Shown: positions 7,454 through 7,911 of the stretch, piece after piece
Layout: each line of letters begins with the position of its first letter
Position numbering within the stretch: position 1 is the first letter of the stretch
Origin: Acetobacteraceae bacterium
GTDB taxonomy: Bacteria > Pseudomonadota > Alphaproteobacteria > Acetobacterales > Acetobacteraceae
DNA length: 7,911 nucleotides
Assembly (NCBI GenBank): GCA_947476855.1
Contig: CANJSR010000220.1
Location: 1 to 7,911 of the forward strand
Direction of reading: 5' to 3'
Notes under the pieces: model-generated
The model's database searches: none
What the model was told of the DNA's origin: nothing
The model's input: only the letters and a program-made list of their open reading frames with translations
Program-made: the position numbers and the translations under genes

Positions 7454-7474
7454 GTTTCCGCGTGGGACGGAAAC
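7454..7474. repeat. Perfect inverted repeat GTTTCCG-N7-CGGAAAC
   Basis: Seven-base arms (7454-7460 and 7468-7474) match exactly around a seven-base spacer. It lies in the divergent intergenic region, about 113 bases before the PhnD-type start and 78 bases before the CoA-transferase start. It could be an operator for a dimeric regulator or an RNA hairpin in a leader. There is no T-tract, so a terminator role is unlikely. Confidence 0.6.
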
Positions 7475-7480
7475 TTCGCG

Positions 7481-7501
7481 GCGGAACCGTCGGGGTTCCG
7501 C
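7481..7501. repeat. Perfect inverted repeat GCGGAACC-N5-GGTTCCGC
   Basis: Eight-base arms (7481-7488 and 7494-7501) match exactly around a five-base spacer. Three more pairs can form outward (7477-7479 with 7502-7504) if G7480 is bulged. It starts six bases after the preceding inverted repeat and ends eight bases before the Pho-box candidate. Its GGAA/TTCC core resembles that of the preceding repeat, which suggests paired sites for one regulator, or two stacked hairpins. Confidence 0.6.
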
Positions 7502-7509
7502 GCGCCGCT

Positions 7510-7527
7510 TTGTCATGGGATTGTCAT
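7510..7527 (+). promoter_or_regulatory. Candidate Pho box (PhoB-type binding site)
   Basis: Two identical heptamers TTGTCAT (7510-7516 and 7521-7527) are separated by four bases, so they repeat every 11 bases. The identity extends two bases further (TTGTCATGG in both). The classical Pho box is two CTGTCAT-like heptamers separated by a four-base A/T-rich spacer; this site differs in the first base of each heptamer and in a G-rich spacer. It lies 59 bases upstream of the PhnD-type start. A weak -10-like ACCAAT at 7539-7544 begins 11 bases after the box. A phosphorus-uptake gene directly downstream makes activation by PhoB under phosphate starvation the natural reading, but that is inference. 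Confidence 0.6.
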
Positions 7528-7573
7528 GGCTCGGGACGACCAATCCGGGCAGATAGGCCCGGTCACAGGGAAC

Positions 7574-7577
7574 GGAG
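7574..7577 (+). promoter_or_regulatory. Ribosome binding site of the PhnD-type gene
   Basis: GGAG lies nine bases before the ATG at 7587, which supports this start. The encoded protein begins directly with a signal peptide, which also fits. Confidence 0.6.
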
Positions 7578-7586
7578 ACACGGGAC

Positions 7587-7661
7587 ATGTCGTTTTTCGG
7601 CAGGCGCGCGGCGCTGGTGGGTGGCATGCTGGCGGCGATGGTGCCTGGTCTGGCGCTGGCC
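7587..7661 (+). other. Signal peptide of the PhnD-type protein
   Basis: The first 25 residues have a positive start (Arg6-Arg7), a hydrophobic core from Ala8 to Leu24, and an A-L-A end that suits signal peptidase I cleavage after Ala25. The R-R-A-A-L string slightly resembles a Tat motif, but the consensus is incomplete, so Sec export is preferred. Confidence 0.75.
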
Positions 7662-7911
7662 TTGGACGCGCGGTTCAAGGACGCCAATGGCGACATGGTC
7701 GCCGATACCCCGGCCGAGACGATCGATCCTCCGGTACTGATCTTTGCCTACACGCCGGTGGAAGACCCCGCCGTCTATGCCAAGGTGTGGGACGGGTTCC
7801 TCGCCCATCTCTCCAAGACCACCGGCAAGCGCGTGCAGTTCTTCCCGGTGCAGAGCAACGCGGCCCAGATCGAGGCGATGCGCGCCGGCCGCCTGCATGT
7901 CGCGGCGTTCA
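7587..7911 (+). CDS. phnD: PhnD-type phosphate/phosphite/phosphonate ABC transporter substrate-binding protein (3' partial)
   Basis: The frame is open from ATG 7587 to the right edge: 108 complete codons of a protein expected to be about 300 residues. After the signal peptide and an Asp-rich segment comes P-P-V-L-I-F-A-Y-T-P-V-E-D-P-A-V-Y, then a W-x-x-F-L-x-H-L-S-K-T-T-G-K-R-V-Q-F-F segment and Q-S-N-A-A-Q-I-E-A-M-R-A-G-R-L-H-V-A. This is the first lobe of PhnD-family periplasmic binding proteins, which capture phosphonate, phosphite or phosphate for an ABC importer (PhnC ATPase, PhnE permease). Those partner genes would be expected to the right. The Pho-box candidate upstream agrees with phosphorus-starvation control. 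The exact ligand cannot be decided from this fragment, so the symbol names the family. Confidence 0.85.
   Translation, partial: MSFFGRRAALVGGMLAAMVPGLALALDARFKDANGDMVADTPAETIDPPVLIFAYTPVEDPAVYAKVWDGFLAHLSKTTGKRVQFFPVQSNAAQIEAMRAGRLHVAAF

Noticed and set aside
6486..7556. Plus-strand open frame of 356 codons opposite the CoA-transferase
   Set aside because: The minus-strand CoA-transferase has clear family motifs and a ribosome site; this frame has neither and runs through the intergenic region.
7563..7898. Minus-strand open frame opposite the PhnD-type gene
   Set aside because: The plus strand encodes a signal peptide and PhnD-family motifs; the antisense product is Arg/His-rich and unrecognisable.

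Overview
The window is high-GC DNA with strong G/C preference at third codon positions. The large gene carries a Hint domain of the alphaproteobacterial surface-protein type and a glycosyltransferase that resembles a family common in Acetobacteraceae. The best guess is an acetic-acid-bacterium relative (Alphaproteobacteria, Rhodospirillales/Acetobacteraceae); this is inferred from protein style, not from a marker gene.

Layout. Positions 1-6152 (+) are a single open frame entering from the left edge: at least 2049 residues of a giant modular protein. In order it has 12 ELWxxDGT repeats, four Thr/Ser-rich beta-type repeats of 116-119 residues, a Hint (hedgehog/intein-type) autoprocessing domain beginning with Cys, three tandem modules of about 103 residues with a conserved GW, and a complete GT4-type glycosyltransferase. 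Nine bases after its stop, a convergent gene (7376-6162, -) encodes a CaiB/BaiF (family III) CoA-transferase. A 210-base divergent intergenic region (7377-7586) holds three short inverted repeats and an 18-base Pho-box-like direct repeat. The last gene (7587 to the right edge, +) is the 5' part of a PhnD-type phosphate/phosphite/phosphonate ABC-transporter binding protein with a signal peptide.

How the parts relate. The Pho-box candidate directly upstream of the PhnD-type gene suggests phosphate-starvation control of a phosphorus-uptake operon continuing to the right. The CoA-transferase is a metabolic gene with no visible link to either neighbour.

The main point of interest is the giant protein. 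It joins an adhesin-like, apparently extracellular N-terminal region to a sugar-nucleotide-dependent, normally cytosolic glycosyltransferase, with a self-cleaving type domain between them. Possible meanings are a self-glycosylating surface protein, or a precursor that Hint cleavage splits into surface and enzyme parts. Both are inference.

Residue numbers for the giant protein count from the first complete codon in the window (position 3).
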